62,815 nucleotides of DNA from DATAMF01 sp036260665 (GCA_036260665.1 DATAMF010000240.1:1-62815); one strand, 5' to 3'; numbered from the stretch's first letter, positions 8,506-18,209 are shown. Notes: generated by a model from the sequence alone, not told the origin. Program-made: numbers and translations.

Positions 8506-8725
8506 ATAGCACTTCAACGTTTATGTTTAAACAAAAGTCTTTATGCTCTCTTTTTACTGCTACCCCTCTTTTTAGCGTTCACTTGTGAATAATTTCACCC
8601 GTATATTTGCCGTTAGACCTCTCTTGCAGGTTATTTATTAAATGATATATTTCTTATAACTTAAAATATTCTTTGAAATTAGCAATTTAATATTTATAGT
8701 ATTAGAATAAGGCGTTTCCCGTGAA

Positions 8726-9280
8726 TCACCCTTCTTTTGAAGGCATCCAGGGCGTTTCAACCTGTCCACTTTGAAAATTAGCCGCCCGCGCTGCAACAAA
8801 AAGCCAGTCTGACAGACGATTAACGTAGCGTAAAGTCTCTTGATTCATCGGCTGCTCAGCCTGTAACATAACAATCCAGCGCTCAGCCCGTCGGCATACC
8901 GTTCGCGCCTGGTGTAAAAATGCGCCTGTAAGCCCTCCGCCCGGCAGGATAAAGTTCTTGAGCGGCGGCAGCGTCTCTTCCCAGGCATCAATCTCCGCTT
9001 CGAGGCGTGCGGTCATAGCAGGTGTCACGCGCACAATGCCCTTCGCTTTGGCATCAAGCGGCGTTGCCAAATCCCCTCCGACAGTGAATAAGTCGGCCTG
9101 CACCTGATGCACCTGCTTTTGCATGTCATCGGCTAATCCTGCGGCCACGGCCAGTCCCAGAATCGTATTAAGTTCATCAATGGTTCCATAAGCGTGCAGG
9201 CGAACATCTCCTTTTGAAATACGCCCGCCTGCAAATAAACTTGTTTCACCCTGATCCCCGGTTTTGGTGTAGATTTTCAT
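8726..9280 (-). CDS. pduO: PduO-type ATP:cob(I)alamin adenosyltransferase
   Basis: 184 residues, typical length. Transfers the adenosyl group of ATP to cob(I)alamin to form coenzyme B12. The N-terminal ATP-binding motif is YTKTGDQGETSLFAGGRISK; the trimer-interface and active-site motifs are GTIDELN, RTVCRRAERW and YVNRLSDWLFVAARAAN. The start ATG at 9280 overlaps the stop of the upstream histidine kinase (ATGA), so it is the last gene of the rbsK-regulator-kinase operon. No riboswitch is visible ahead of it. Confidence 0.95.
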   Translation of the reverse strand: MKIYTKTGDQGETSLFAGGRISKGDVRLHAYGTIDELNTILGLAVAAGLADDMQKQVHQVQADLFTVGGDLATPLDAKAKGIVRVTPAMTARLEAEIDAWEETLPPLKNFILPGGGLTGAFLHQARTVCRRAERWIVMLQAEQPMNQETLRYVNRLSDWLFVAARAANFQSGQVETPWMPSKEG

Positions 9281-11493
9281 GTTGGCCCTTTCTCATCCAC
9301 AGCGGGAAGCCGGATATGGAAGGTAGTCCCCTTCCCCGGCGTGCTCTCGAAGTTAATTTCCCCTTGATGTCCTGTGATGATTGCTTTAACGAGTGACAAT
9401 CCTAACCCGGTTCCACCCACGTGAACATGACCCTGCTGTTTCCCCCGGTAGAAGCGCTCAAAAATATTGGTCTGATCTTCTAACGGAATACCCACGCCTT
9501 TATCAGCGACATCCACCAGGACATGTTTCCGGGTGAAGGAGGCTCGAACGACCACTTCCCCGCCCGCAGGCGTGAATTTGATCGCGTTATCCACCAGATT
9601 CGCAAACGCCTGGCATAACTGTTGAGGATCTCCCAGGACCAGCGGAAGTTTTTCCTTGATTTCTAACTGCAAAGTAAGCTGTTTGGATCGAGCTTGATCG
9701 GCCATATCGACCACAGCGCGGCCAATCACATCCTCCATCACACATTCTTCGCGTACGCGTATCCCGGTTTGAGCGCGTTCCAAATCAAGAATCCCGTTGA
9801 TCAGCCGGAACATGCGGGTAAGTTGTGTCCAGATCATACTGATGTAGTCATGCATATCATTCGTTAGAATATCCTGCCCATCTTCCGCCAGGAGTTCCAC
9901 ATAACTCATAGCGGCCTGGAGCGGATTTTTGAGATCATGACTGGTCATCTGAACCATCTGGCTTTTTAAGCGATCCAGTTCTTTGAGTTGGGTAATGTCG
10001 TTCAAAACAACCACCCATCCCCCGGTCCCTTCGCGCTCCAATTCGGCCACATGGCACAAAAAAGTGCTCTGATTCGCTGCCATTTCATACACATAAACGT
10101 GCTGCTGGCGGAGTATGCGCAGGGCACGGCGGAGATTGGATGGCAGATAATTGGGCGGCACCACCTCGCGGATGCCCTGTCCAATCGGAGATTTGTCTTT
10201 TATATCGAGTAGTTGAACGGCGGCGGGGTTGGCAAAGATAATTCGCTGTGAACGATCAATGGCGACAACAGGATTTTCGGTGCTGGTCAGGACGATTTCC
10301 AGTTGGTTTTTGGCGATGGCTAAATCATTCGATAACCCGCGCTCGGCCTCAAATAGTCGGCTGTTGGTAATGGCGACGGCAGCTTGTGGCCCTAACAGTT
10401 CCAGTAAATGCATATCTTCGCGGCCAAATAGCCGCCCCTGCCGTCCCTGGATCACGAGCAGCACACCGACGACTTCCCCCGCAAATATCAAGGGCACGCT
10501 TGCCACGGCCCCAAATGTTTCACGCGCCAGCGGGAGATCTGCTTTGCCCTTCCAGTCACGATGATAGTGATCGACGCGCCGCCCGCGCTGCTCCCGTGCG
10601 ACCGTTCCAACCACACCTTCACCAATAGGAATTTCTAACCCCACATACTGTCGGGGAAGGTTATAGACCGCCGCCAGCTTAAGTGTTTTTTGTCCTTTCA
10701 GAAAAATAGCAGCCCCATCAGCATCCAGTAGTCCGACAGCTTGAGCCGCAATCGCGGACAGTGTATCCTGAAGATGTAAACGGCTGGTGATCGCCAATCC
10801 TACGTCGCGCACAGCTTCGAGTTGTTTGGCTCGTCCCAGCAGCGGCACCATGATCTGTCGGCGCACAACGGCATAGCTCATCATCAGCGTGGCAAGTGTG
10901 CTTACACTCTCCGATACACCGGCCATCCGAAAACGCGGGCTGAATAATGCAAGGATTTGACCCGTTGCGAACAGGAGAATGCCGACGATCAGGGGTTGAT
11001 CGTGAATCTTTAGGCGGTTGCGCCACACCATCAGCATCGTTCCCAACAGCAGGGTGGTGTACAGGACGGCGCTGGGTTGGTTGAAGTTATAGACCAGTAC
11101 ACCGTTATCGTTGATACTGAAGGCGCGCGGTGCGTCCGAAAACAGCAGGAGCAGATGATAGGCGAAGATGACAGTCAGTCCGATTAAGGCAATGGATCGG
11201 AACAGCCGCCCCTGAACCCCTGTGATCGCCACACTATAAATATAGATGCTGAGATTCGCGCCGCTGAAACCAATATCTAACAGGCGCAGCCCGGTTTGAA
11301 TCGTACTTTCACCAGCATTAACGTAGGCTGCGGCCCGTCCTAGCAGCGAGCCAGATGCCCAGATCACCATCATGAGCAGAAACAACGCATAATAGCGGTT
11401 CGCCTCGCTGTTGGGATCATGCCACAGAATCAGCGTCAGCAGGCCGAGCGCTAATGCGAGTGTGAGGCCGTTAAAAAGTAAAATGACGGCCAT
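9277..11493 (-). CDS. Membrane sensor histidine kinase (7TM-GAF-PAS-HisKA-HATPase)
   Basis: 738 residues. About seven hydrophobic segments lie in the first 220 residues (7TMR/histidine-kinase N-terminal type), then a GAF domain (VRDVGLAITSRLHLQDTL to VAITNSR), a PAS domain (VLTSTENPVVAIDRSQRIIFANP), HisKA with His519 (MTSHDLKNPLQAA) and HATPase_c with LVDNAIKFTPAGG, DKGVGIPLED, IFERFYRG and GGTGLGLSLVKAI. It lies 7 bases downstream of an OmpR-type regulator, its likely phosphorylation partner, and overlaps pduO by 4 bases. The ligand is unknown. Confidence 0.95.
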   Translation of the reverse strand: MAVILLFNGLTLALALGLLTLILWHDPNSEANRYYALFLLMMVIWASGSLLGRAAAYVNAGESTIQTGLRLLDIGFSGANLSIYIYSVAITGVQGRLFRSIALIGLTVIFAYHLLLLFSDAPRAFSINDNGVLVYNFNQPSAVLYTTLLLGTMLMVWRNRLKIHDQPLIVGILLFATGQILALFSPRFRMAGVSESVSTLATLMMSYAVVRRQIMVPLLGRAKQLEAVRDVGLAITSRLHLQDTLSAIAAQAVGLLDADGAAIFLKGQKTLKLAAVYNLPRQYVGLEIPIGEGVVGTVAREQRGRRVDHYHRDWKGKADLPLARETFGAVASVPLIFAGEVVGVLLVIQGRQGRLFGREDMHLLELLGPQAAVAITNSRLFEAERGLSNDLAIAKNQLEIVLTSTENPVVAIDRSQRIIFANPAAVQLLDIKDKSPIGQGIREVVPPNYLPSNLRRALRILRQQHVYVYEMAANQSTFLCHVAELEREGTGGWVVVLNDITQLKELDRLKSQMVQMTSHDLKNPLQAAMSYVELLAEDGQDILTNDMHDYISMIWTQLTRMFRLINGILDLERAQTGIRVREECVMEDVIGRAVVDMADQARSKQLTLQLEIKEKLPLVLGDPQQLCQAFANLVDNAIKFTPAGGEVVVRASFTRKHVLVDVADKGVGIPLEDQTNIFERFYRGKQQGHVHVGGTGLGLSLVKAIITGHQGEINFESTPGKGTTFHIRLPAVDEKGPT

Positions 11494-11500
11494 AATTCGT

Positions 11501-12199
11501 TTAGTTATTCCCTTGTTTCTCGAATCGGTATCCGACCCGGTGTTCCGTCAGAATATAGGTTGGGTTGGCCGCATCCGGTTCGATTTTCCGGCGTAGTTGG
11601 CTGATATAAACGCGCGGGTAGTACACATCATCGATATATTCTGGCCCCCACACTTGTTCCAGCAGTTCGCGCTGCTGGACGACGCGCCCCGCATTCTCAA
11701 GCAGCACCACCAACAATTTGAATTCGGTGGGGGTTAGATGAATTTTCTGCCCGTTGACGTGGACATGGCGGCGTTGCAGATCGACGCTGAGGTATCCATC
11801 GTTATAACCCGGTTCCGATTCCTGTGTGGTCATTTGGGATCGCCGCAGCAGCGCCTGTACGCGTGCGACAAATTCATTAAGCCGGATCGGTTTGACAAGG
11901 TATTCATCGGCTCCGGCGTTGAGGCCTTCAATAATGTCTTCTTCGGTAACAGCCTGTGCCGATAACATCATGACCGGTGTTTCCGCCACTTCTCGGATGC
12001 GCTGGCAGACGGTCAGCCCGTCCATTTCCGGCATTACGATGTCGAGAATAACGAGATCAGGGCGTTCAGTGTGAAAAGCGCGCAGTCCTTCCAGCCCGCT
12101 TCCCGCCAGCGTAACGTTAAACCCCTCGCGGCGGAGTTTGCGCCCTAATGCATCTCGAATTGCGAGTTCATCATCAACAATGAGAACCTTTGCAGCCAT
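11501..12199 (-). CDS. OmpR/PhoB-family response regulator
   Basis: 232 residues from ATG 12199, which has GAGGTGGGG at good distance; a GTG at 12211 would add four residues but overlaps that ribosome binding site. Receiver domain: VDDE acidic pair, phospho-Asp in LVILDIVMPEMDG, Lys in YLVKPI. C-terminal winged helix: LTPTEFKLLVVLLENAGRVV, VWGPEYIDDVYYPRVYISQLRRKIE, GYRF. It probably takes phosphate from the 7TM kinase encoded 7 bases downstream and controls transcription. It follows rbsK by 17 bases. Confidence 0.95.
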   Translation of the reverse strand: MAAKVLIVDDELAIRDALGRKLRREGFNVTLAGSGLEGLRAFHTERPDLVILDIVMPEMDGLTVCQRIREVAETPVMMLSAQAVTEEDIIEGLNAGADEYLVKPIRLNEFVARVQALLRRSQMTTQESEPGYNDGYLSVDLQRRHVHVNGQKIHLTPTEFKLLVVLLENAGRVVQQRELLEQVWGPEYIDDVYYPRVYISQLRRKIEPDAANPTYILTEHRVGYRFEKQGNN

Positions 12200-12216
12200 T
12201 GGATTCCCCACCTCTC

Positions 12217-13137
12217 TTAATGGATTAATTCATCTACCGCTTGGGCTGTCGGCAGAGAAGGCTGTGCTCCCAGCTTCGTTGTGGCGAGTGCGCCGCAGGC
12301 GGCTGCATATCGTGCTGCTTGTTCCAGTGAGGTGTTGCCCCGCGCCAGCGCAACCGCTAATCCAGCGTTGAATGCATCTCCGGCGGCAGTCGTGTCAATG
12401 GGAGTAACTTTAAAAGCCGGGACTCGCGTATGCCCCCAGGATCCAGCGACCAGCGCACCCTGGGCACCCAATGTGATCACAGCCTCGGAGGGTCCGAGTG
12501 CCAGAACGCCTTTTGCGATTTGTTCGTCTGTGTACTTCTCAACTGCCTCTTCGTCAACTCCCATTAGCATCGCCGCCTCGATCCGGTTGGGTGTGATGAC
12601 ATCTACCAGACTCAGCAGCTCCGCTGGGAGCGCTCGCGCTGGGGCAGGGTTGAGAATCACTTTGACACCGTGCTGCCGGGCAAGGCGTGCAGCAGCAAGA
12701 TTCGTCTCCAGCGGCACTTCGAGTTGGAGTTGGAGCACATTCGCGGTCTGAAAAATGGACGCTGCTGCCTCAATATGGGTGGGGAGCAGGTGCATATTAG
12801 CTCCCGAAGCCACCAGAATACTGTTTTCTCCACCTTCAGCTACCGAAATAAGCGCGATTCCCGTGGCTTCCTTTGGATCGCGGACGACAAAGTCTGTCTG
12901 AATTCTTTCTGTCTGATAAGCGGCTAAACACTGATCGCCGAAACTATCTTGTCCTACACATGTGATAAACGTCACATCAGCGCCTAAGCGGGCCGCGCCC
13001 ACAGCCTGGTTCGCACCTTTGCCTCCCATCGCCATCACAAATCCGTACCCAAGTACAGTCTCTCCAGGACGCGGGATGTGTGATGCACGCGCAACAAGAT
13101 CCACATTCGCGCTTCCTACTACGACTATATTGGACAT
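12217..13137 (-). CDS. rbsK: Ribokinase (PfkB family)
   Basis: 306 residues. Phosphorylates D-ribose to ribose-5-phosphate with ATP. PfkB signature 1 in GGKGANQAVGAARLGADVTFI, substrate-binding GSANVDLV at the N-terminus, and signature 2 with the catalytic Asp in DTTAAGDAFNAGLA. AAGGAG precedes the ATG. First gene of the four-gene operon (rbsK, regulator, kinase, pduO); no ribose transporter is nearby, so the substrate could be another pentose or a nucleoside-derived sugar. Confidence 0.92.
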   Translation of the reverse strand: MSNIVVVGSANVDLVARASHIPRPGETVLGYGFVMAMGGKGANQAVGAARLGADVTFITCVGQDSFGDQCLAAYQTERIQTDFVVRDPKEATGIALISVAEGGENSILVASGANMHLLPTHIEAAASIFQTANVLQLQLEVPLETNLAAARLARQHGVKVILNPAPARALPAELLSLVDVITPNRIEAAMLMGVDEEAVEKYTDEQIAKGVLALGPSEAVITLGAQGALVAGSWGHTRVPAFKVTPIDTTAAGDAFNAGLAVALARGNTSLEQAARYAAACGALATTKLGAQPSLPTAQAVDELIH

Positions 13138-13221
13138 ACTTGCTCCTTCATCACTACACGAAATTAATTCTACCTTACCCTAACTCCTCTATTATATGCG
13201 CTTTATGCGTTTCTGACTGCG

Positions 13222-13255
13222 AAAAAAAGACCTCATCTACGGAGAGGTCTTTTTT
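13222..13255 (-). terminator. Rho-independent terminator after acnA
   Basis: GACCTC/GAGGTC stem (13229-13234 with 13244-13249) extended by an A run pairing with a T run on both sides, so it can act in either direction. It lies between acnA and rbsK, both on the - strand, and mainly ends acnA transcripts. Confidence 0.9.
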
Positions 13256-13280
13256 CTGCTTTAGCGGTCAGATGAGTCTT

Positions 13281-15998
13281 CTAATTGCGCAAAAAGTTTC
13301 GCAGCACCGTTTGTAGAATGCCACCATTGCGATAGTAGTTCACTTCAACCGGTGTATCCAGTCGGCAGATCACCGTAAACGCTTTGGTCGTCCCGTTGGG
13401 ACAATGAACCCGTATCAGCACATCCTGTCCAGGTTTCAGGTCTTCGGTAATACCCTCCAGATCATAAACCTCACGCCCCGTCAGACCAAGCGACTTGAGG
13501 TCTTCGCCCGGCTTATACTGGAGCGGCAGCACGCCCATCCCAACCAGATTGCTGCGGTGAATACGCTCAAAGCTTTCTGCGATGACAGCCTTCACCCCCA
13601 GCAGGAACGTTCCCTTAGCGGCCCAGTCACGCGAACTACCCGTCCCATACTCTTTTCCGGCGAACACCAGCAGCGGTGTGCCATCGGCCTTGTAGCGTTC
13701 TGCCGCGTCGAAGATGGACATTTGTTCCTCCGTAGGCAAATAGCTGGTCACGCCGCCCTCAGTACCTGGAACGAGTTGGTTTTTCAACCGAATATTGGCG
13801 AAAGTTCCTCGCACCATGACTCGGTCATTCCCGCGCCGTGCGCCATAGGTGTTAAAGTCTTTGGGTTCAACACCTAATTCAATGAGATAACGGGCGGCTG
13901 GACTCGACAGCGCAATGGTGCTCGCCGGGGAAATATGGTCAGTAGTGACCGAGTCTCCCAAAACAGCGAGTGCGCGCGCGCCTTGGATAGTCGCTAGCGG
14001 CGTGGGTTCGGGGCTTATATCGACAAAGAATGGCGGCTCTTGGACGTAGGTTGAGCCTGACTGCCATTCGAACACATCTCCTTGGACTAAGGGGATAGCA
14101 TTCCAGATCGGGTTGCCTTCATAAACATTGCTGTATTCCCGCTCGAACATTTCGGGTTTGATCGCGGATGCGACTGCGTCTGTAACTTCGCGCTGTGTTG
14201 GCCAGATGTCCCTCAGATAGACAGGCTCTCCCTGTGCATTAGTGCTGATCGGTTCTGCTGTCAGATCAATATCAACCCGGCCCGCCAGCGCATAAGCCAC
14301 CACCATGGGCGGCGACGCGAGGTAATTAGCCCGAACATAAGGGTTAACACGCCCTTCGAAGTTTCGATTCCCACTCAATACGGCAGCAGCAACCAGATTA
14401 TTTTCTTCGATTGCCGATGCCACCGCACTTGGTAGCGGGCCGCTGTTTCCGATGCAGGTCGTGCAGCCATAGCCGACCAGATAGAAACCAAGCTGTTCCA
14501 GGTAGGGCATTAATCCCGCCTCTTCCAGATAAGCAGTGACTACTTTGGACCCCGGAGCCAGACTCGTTTTAACATAAGGTGGAACGCGAAGGCCGTGTTC
14601 CACCGCTTTTTTGGCGAGCAGACCAGCGCCGATCATCACCGAAGGGTTAGACGTGTTGGTGCAGCTTGTGATCGCGGCAATCACTACTGCCCCGTGTCCA
14701 ATTTCGGTTTTGTGTCCATTGTCAGCGACGGTTGCGCGTTGGGCTGTGGCTGTCTCATCGAGTGCAAAGCCTCGTTCACTGGTTGGAGCGGTCAGCGCCT
14801 TTTGGAATGTTTCCTTCATATGGGGGAGTTGGATCCGATCCTGGGGACGTTTGGGTCCGGCCAGGCTTGGTACGACCTGACTCATATCCAGTTCGAGCGT
14901 ATCGCTGAAAACGGGATCAGGGGTTTCGTCGGTACGGAACAGCCCCTGTAGGCGAGTGTACTGTTCGACCAGTTTCACGAGTGGGGCAGGTCGCCCGGTG
15001 ATCAACATATAATGCAGTGTTTCACTGTCTACAGGGAAGAATCCCATTGTAGCCCCATATTCAGGGGCCATGTTCGCGATGGTTGCCCGATCAGGCAGGC
15101 TCAATGAGCTGAGTCCGCTGCCGTAAAATTCCACAAATTTTCCAACAACCCCTCTGGTGCGCAGCATTTGGGTTACGGTTAGGACCAGATCAGTAGCGGT
15201 TGCGCCTTCTGGTAGCCGGTTGGTCAGTTTGAATCCAATGACATCGGGCATCACCATGTAAAGGGGTTGGCCTAGCATCACCGCTTCGGCTTCAATGCCA
15301 CCAACGCCCCAGCCAACCACACCTAACCCATTGATCATCGTAGTGTGCGAATCGGTGCCAACAAGGCTGTCGGGATAGACAACCTGCGCACCGTCAATTT
15401 CCTCGGTGAGCACGCCCTGGGCGAGGTATTCCAGATTGACCTGGTGAATAATGCCGGTTGATGGTGGGACGACACGAAGCTTGTGAAAGGCCGATTGTCC
15501 CCACCGCAGGAACTCGTACCGCTCCCGGTTGCGCTCAAAATCGAGTCCGGAGTTAATCTCAATGGCGTTTGGTGTCCCAAAACTATCGACTTGGATTGAA
15601 TGATCGATGACCAGATCAACGGGAATCGAGGGTTCAATCCGTTTGGGATTGCCGCCCATTCGCAGCATAGCCGAACGCAGCGCGGCGAGATCGACCAGTG
15701 ATGGAACGCCGGTGAAATCTTGTAGAATAACTCGCGCTGGCTTAAACGGAATTTCGTGGATTTCCGTTTGTTTGGGACTCCATTGGGCGAGTTTTTTAAC
15801 ATCGTCATCGGTGACTTCAAACCCGTTGTTATGGCGCAGCACTGATTCAAGCAAAATTTTGATTGAGAAAGGTAATGCTGCAACCTTTCCGATGCCGGCC
15901 TCTTCCAGGGCTTCGAGCCGGTAGTACAGGAACTCACCGCTGTCTGATTCAAGTCTGGTTTGCGATCCAAATGGATCACGTTTTTTCCCGTTGATCAT
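13281..15998 (-). CDS. acnA: Aconitate hydratase AcnA
   Basis: 905 residues, full length for the AcnA/IRP type. Isomerises citrate and isocitrate through cis-aconitate in the TCA cycle, with a [4Fe-4S] cluster. Cluster ligands: Cys of ITSCTNTSNPSVM and the two cysteines of GYGCTTCIGNSGPL. The swivel domain carries VLGDSVTTDHISPAS and the active-site segment YGTGSSRDWAAKG. Monocistronic: its own terminator lies at 13222-13255 and a TATAAT box (- strand) lies about 34 bases upstream of the start, which has AAAGGA. Confidence 0.98.
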   Translation of the reverse strand: MINGKKRDPFGSQTRLESDSGEFLYYRLEALEEAGIGKVAALPFSIKILLESVLRHNNGFEVTDDDVKKLAQWSPKQTEIHEIPFKPARVILQDFTGVPSLVDLAALRSAMLRMGGNPKRIEPSIPVDLVIDHSIQVDSFGTPNAIEINSGLDFERNRERYEFLRWGQSAFHKLRVVPPSTGIIHQVNLEYLAQGVLTEEIDGAQVVYPDSLVGTDSHTTMINGLGVVGWGVGGIEAEAVMLGQPLYMVMPDVIGFKLTNRLPEGATATDLVLTVTQMLRTRGVVGKFVEFYGSGLSSLSLPDRATIANMAPEYGATMGFFPVDSETLHYMLITGRPAPLVKLVEQYTRLQGLFRTDETPDPVFSDTLELDMSQVVPSLAGPKRPQDRIQLPHMKETFQKALTAPTSERGFALDETATAQRATVADNGHKTEIGHGAVVIAAITSCTNTSNPSVMIGAGLLAKKAVEHGLRVPPYVKTSLAPGSKVVTAYLEEAGLMPYLEQLGFYLVGYGCTTCIGNSGPLPSAVASAIEENNLVAAAVLSGNRNFEGRVNPYVRANYLASPPMVVAYALAGRVDIDLTAEPISTNAQGEPVYLRDIWPTQREVTDAVASAIKPEMFEREYSNVYEGNPIWNAIPLVQGDVFEWQSGSTYVQEPPFFVDISPEPTPLATIQGARALAVLGDSVTTDHISPASTIALSSPAARYLIELGVEPKDFNTYGARRGNDRVMVRGTFANIRLKNQLVPGTEGGVTSYLPTEEQMSIFDAAERYKADGTPLLVFAGKEYGTGSSRDWAAKGTFLLGVKAVIAESFERIHRSNLVGMGVLPLQYKPGEDLKSLGLTGREVYDLEGITEDLKPGQDVLIRVHCPNGTTKAFTVICRLDTPVEVNYYRNGGILQTVLRNFLRN

Positions 15999-16182
15999 TC
16001 TGGTTTTCCTTTGTGTGCGACTATCATGCAGATTATATCAAATGCTTTTTATATTGAAGTTGATTTTTTCTTTCATGACTATGTGAAATTTTATGAAATT
16101 TAGCCCTACGCCTTGCCACATGCTCCTCATTTGCATATAATAACTAACCGAATAGCAACCCAAGTTCCTACAGGTAAAACCC

Positions 16183-17751
16183 TTGCTGCACTTCCAAACT
16201 GAGACCGAACAATACTGGACGGAAAAATTCGAGATCACAAATGAAGATATGGAATATATCTTCAATATCTTTCTCGAAGAAGAAACCCCGCTATCCAGCC
16301 ACGAAATTGCTCGCCGCGTGGTTCAACACCGAGTTGAGCAAGAGGTCACCGCGCTTCGCCGTCGAATCGAGCGGGGCGACATTTTCCAGCCCAAGAACAC
16401 CTATGGCATCGGACAACAACTCTTCTTCCCTGCACTTGGCTACAAAATGGGGGAGATTGTCGCTGAACGCCCCGGCAACAATCCCGAATTCGGCCCCTTC
16501 ACGGTCATCCAGGTCAGTTTTAGCGGCGGTGATACGCGTGAATTCGCCAGCGGACTGCAAGCGCCCCACCAGCTCAATATTGAGGGCATCGAAGTGCTGG
16601 ACGAGAAGCCGGTTGATGTCGATACCATTATGCAGGAATACGGTAACGACATCATTTATTTAGTCGAAGAACGCCTGCGTGAAGAAGAAGATATTGTCTA
16701 CTTCGCCAGCCGTTACTTCCTCCGTTCGTTGTTGGCCGATGTTGGCATCGTCCATCTTCATTTGGCCGAGGCGGTGCTGGTCATGCATGAGGGTGGCCCG
16801 TTGGATACCCTCTCCATTCTAAAGGAAATTGATCTTCCCAAAGAGATCAACCCCCGCCTGCAAACGTTCTCGTTGGATTACGCCTTGTTCAATGACAAGC
16901 GTTTTGATGAAGTCGGTCCGGCTGGCAAAGTGCTGTGGTACTTACGCGAAATGGAACCCCCCGAGGTGACCATCGTCCCCGAACAGCTCAAGTACCAGTC
17001 GATAGACTATAACTGGCAGGCGTTGAGCGATGAAATGGCAGCGCTGGAGTATGAGATCGATGATGAACTCTCCAATCTCCGCTCGCCGTCCAAACCCGCT
17101 GATTCGGTGACTTTTAGCTTGATCTTCCCTCATCGCCGCGTAGGGACTCTGCCGCTTAACTCTCGGTTGCGTCACCTCTTCCCTACAGCCTACGAAGCGC
17201 CCCGCGTATTGGTGACCTTCGTGGATGGGCAGACAAACGAGGAAATAGTTGGCTGGGTCGTTCGTGAGCATCATTATGTCTATGGTCTGGCTGATTTTTA
17301 CCGCCGTTATAAACTCCCCGTTGGCGTCTATCTCACTATCCGTCGCACAGACGATCCGTCCCGCGTGATTATCGATTTTGTCAACCATCGCCCGCATACG
17401 GAATGGATTCGCCTGGCGGTACCGGGCAGCGATAATAAACTGCACTTTGAAAACCACAAGCGTTCTATCGGTGCGGATTACGATGATCTGATGGTCTTAG
17501 GTGCAGATGATTTAAAAGGCGTGGATGCGCTGTGGATTCCCACGGCCAATCGGGAACCCGGCCTGTTCGAGCTGATGCGTGATCTCATGTCGGAATTATC
17601 GCGTTTGACACCGCAGCATACCGTTCACGCCAAAACACTCTACAGCGCGGTCAACGTGATTCGCCGTTGTCCGCCCGGCCCCATCTTCTCAACTCTGGCA
17701 ACGCGGCCTGAGTTTGAACATGTTGGCGGCCCCTATTGGCGTCTAACTTAA
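16183..17751 (+). CDS. Conserved-looking protein with winged-helix-like ends, unknown function
   Basis: 522 residues, TTG start after ACAGGTAAAACCC. I do not recognise the family. The N-terminal 100 residues look like a winged helix (EEETPLSSHEIARRVVQHRVEQEVTALRRR pattern, then a basic loop), and the last 60 (HAKTLYSAVNVIRRCPPGPIFSTL) look like a second HTH similar in style to HARE-HTH domains. The middle is acidic with Trp/Tyr-rich strands. There is no signal peptide or membrane segment. The next gene lies 20 bases downstream with a strong ribosome binding site, so the two probably work together, possibly on DNA. Confidence 0.7.
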   Translation: MLHFQTETEQYWTEKFEITNEDMEYIFNIFLEEETPLSSHEIARRVVQHRVEQEVTALRRRIERGDIFQPKNTYGIGQQLFFPALGYKMGEIVAERPGNNPEFGPFTVIQVSFSGGDTREFASGLQAPHQLNIEGIEVLDEKPVDVDTIMQEYGNDIIYLVEERLREEEDIVYFASRYFLRSLLADVGIVHLHLAEAVLVMHEGGPLDTLSILKEIDLPKEINPRLQTFSLDYALFNDKRFDEVGPAGKVLWYLREMEPPEVTIVPEQLKYQSIDYNWQALSDEMAALEYEIDDELSNLRSPSKPADSVTFSLIFPHRRVGTLPLNSRLRHLFPTAYEAPRVLVTFVDGQTNEEIVGWVVREHHYVYGLADFYRRYKLPVGVYLTIRRTDDPSRVIIDFVNHRPHTEWIRLAVPGSDNKLHFENHKRSIGADYDDLMVLGADDLKGVDALWIPTANREPGLFELMRDLMSELSRLTPQHTVHAKTLYSAVNVIRRCPPGPIFSTLATRPEFEHVGGPYWRLT

Positions 17752-17771
17752 TCGCTTAGGAAGGATGACTC

Positions 17772-18209
17772 GTGACTACATCGGCTAGTACGGCTAGTCG
17801 GCGGATCAAACCGACTCTCGAAACAAAGTTCCACATCGACTACAGTTGGTGGGAACGCGCAGAAAAAGAACTGCGTGTCTATCTGCTCAGTCACCTGTCG
17901 TCTGAACAACGTGCCTTTTTCACGGAACATCGTGAAACCGAAGAAACCGATTGGATCGACCCGGTGACGGCTGAAGTGCGTAAGGTTGATGCGCTTCAAC
18001 GCGCCTTGCAGGACGCCAGTCAGCAGCCCGATTTTATCTCGACTCAGACATCCCTCGTGGATGCCATCTTCCGTGTCTTCCTTGCCAATTCGAACATACC
18101 GCTCACACCGGTCGAATTAGGCGAACGCACCGGACGCCCACCAACCACTATCCTACGAACCCTGGCGGGGGGCACGGTGTATAAAGGAATTCGTCCGGTC
18201 GTCGAATAG
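17772..18209 (+). CDS. Small HTH-like protein, partner of the upstream gene
   Basis: 145 residues, GTG start with AGGAAGGA 7 bases upstream. Not recognised. The first half is helical and charged (WWERAEKELRVYLLSHLSSEQR); the second looks like a helix-turn-helix (LTPVELGERTGRPPTTILRTLAGGTVYKGIRP). Its stop codon is the first part of a terminator hairpin. Its place directly after the 522-residue protein suggests a two-gene unit. Confidence 0.65.
   Translation: MTTSASTASRRIKPTLETKFHIDYSWWERAEKELRVYLLSHLSSEQRAFFTEHRETEETDWIDPVTAEVRKVDALQRALQDASQQPDFISTQTSLVDAIFRVFLANSNIPLTPVELGERTGRPPTTILRTLAGGTVYKGIRPVVE

Larger units (their letters stand above)
8272..8725. other. AT-rich, repeat-rich intergenic region
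   Basis: 454 bases with no plausible gene, clearly more AT-rich than its surroundings, especially 8591-8715. The half next to the recombinase start holds a series of nested inverted and direct repeats (listed separately). The other half, toward the adenosyltransferase stop, shows only AT-rich sequence. It must contain the promoter of the TIR-recombinase and may contain its recombination or operator sites. Confidence 0.7.
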
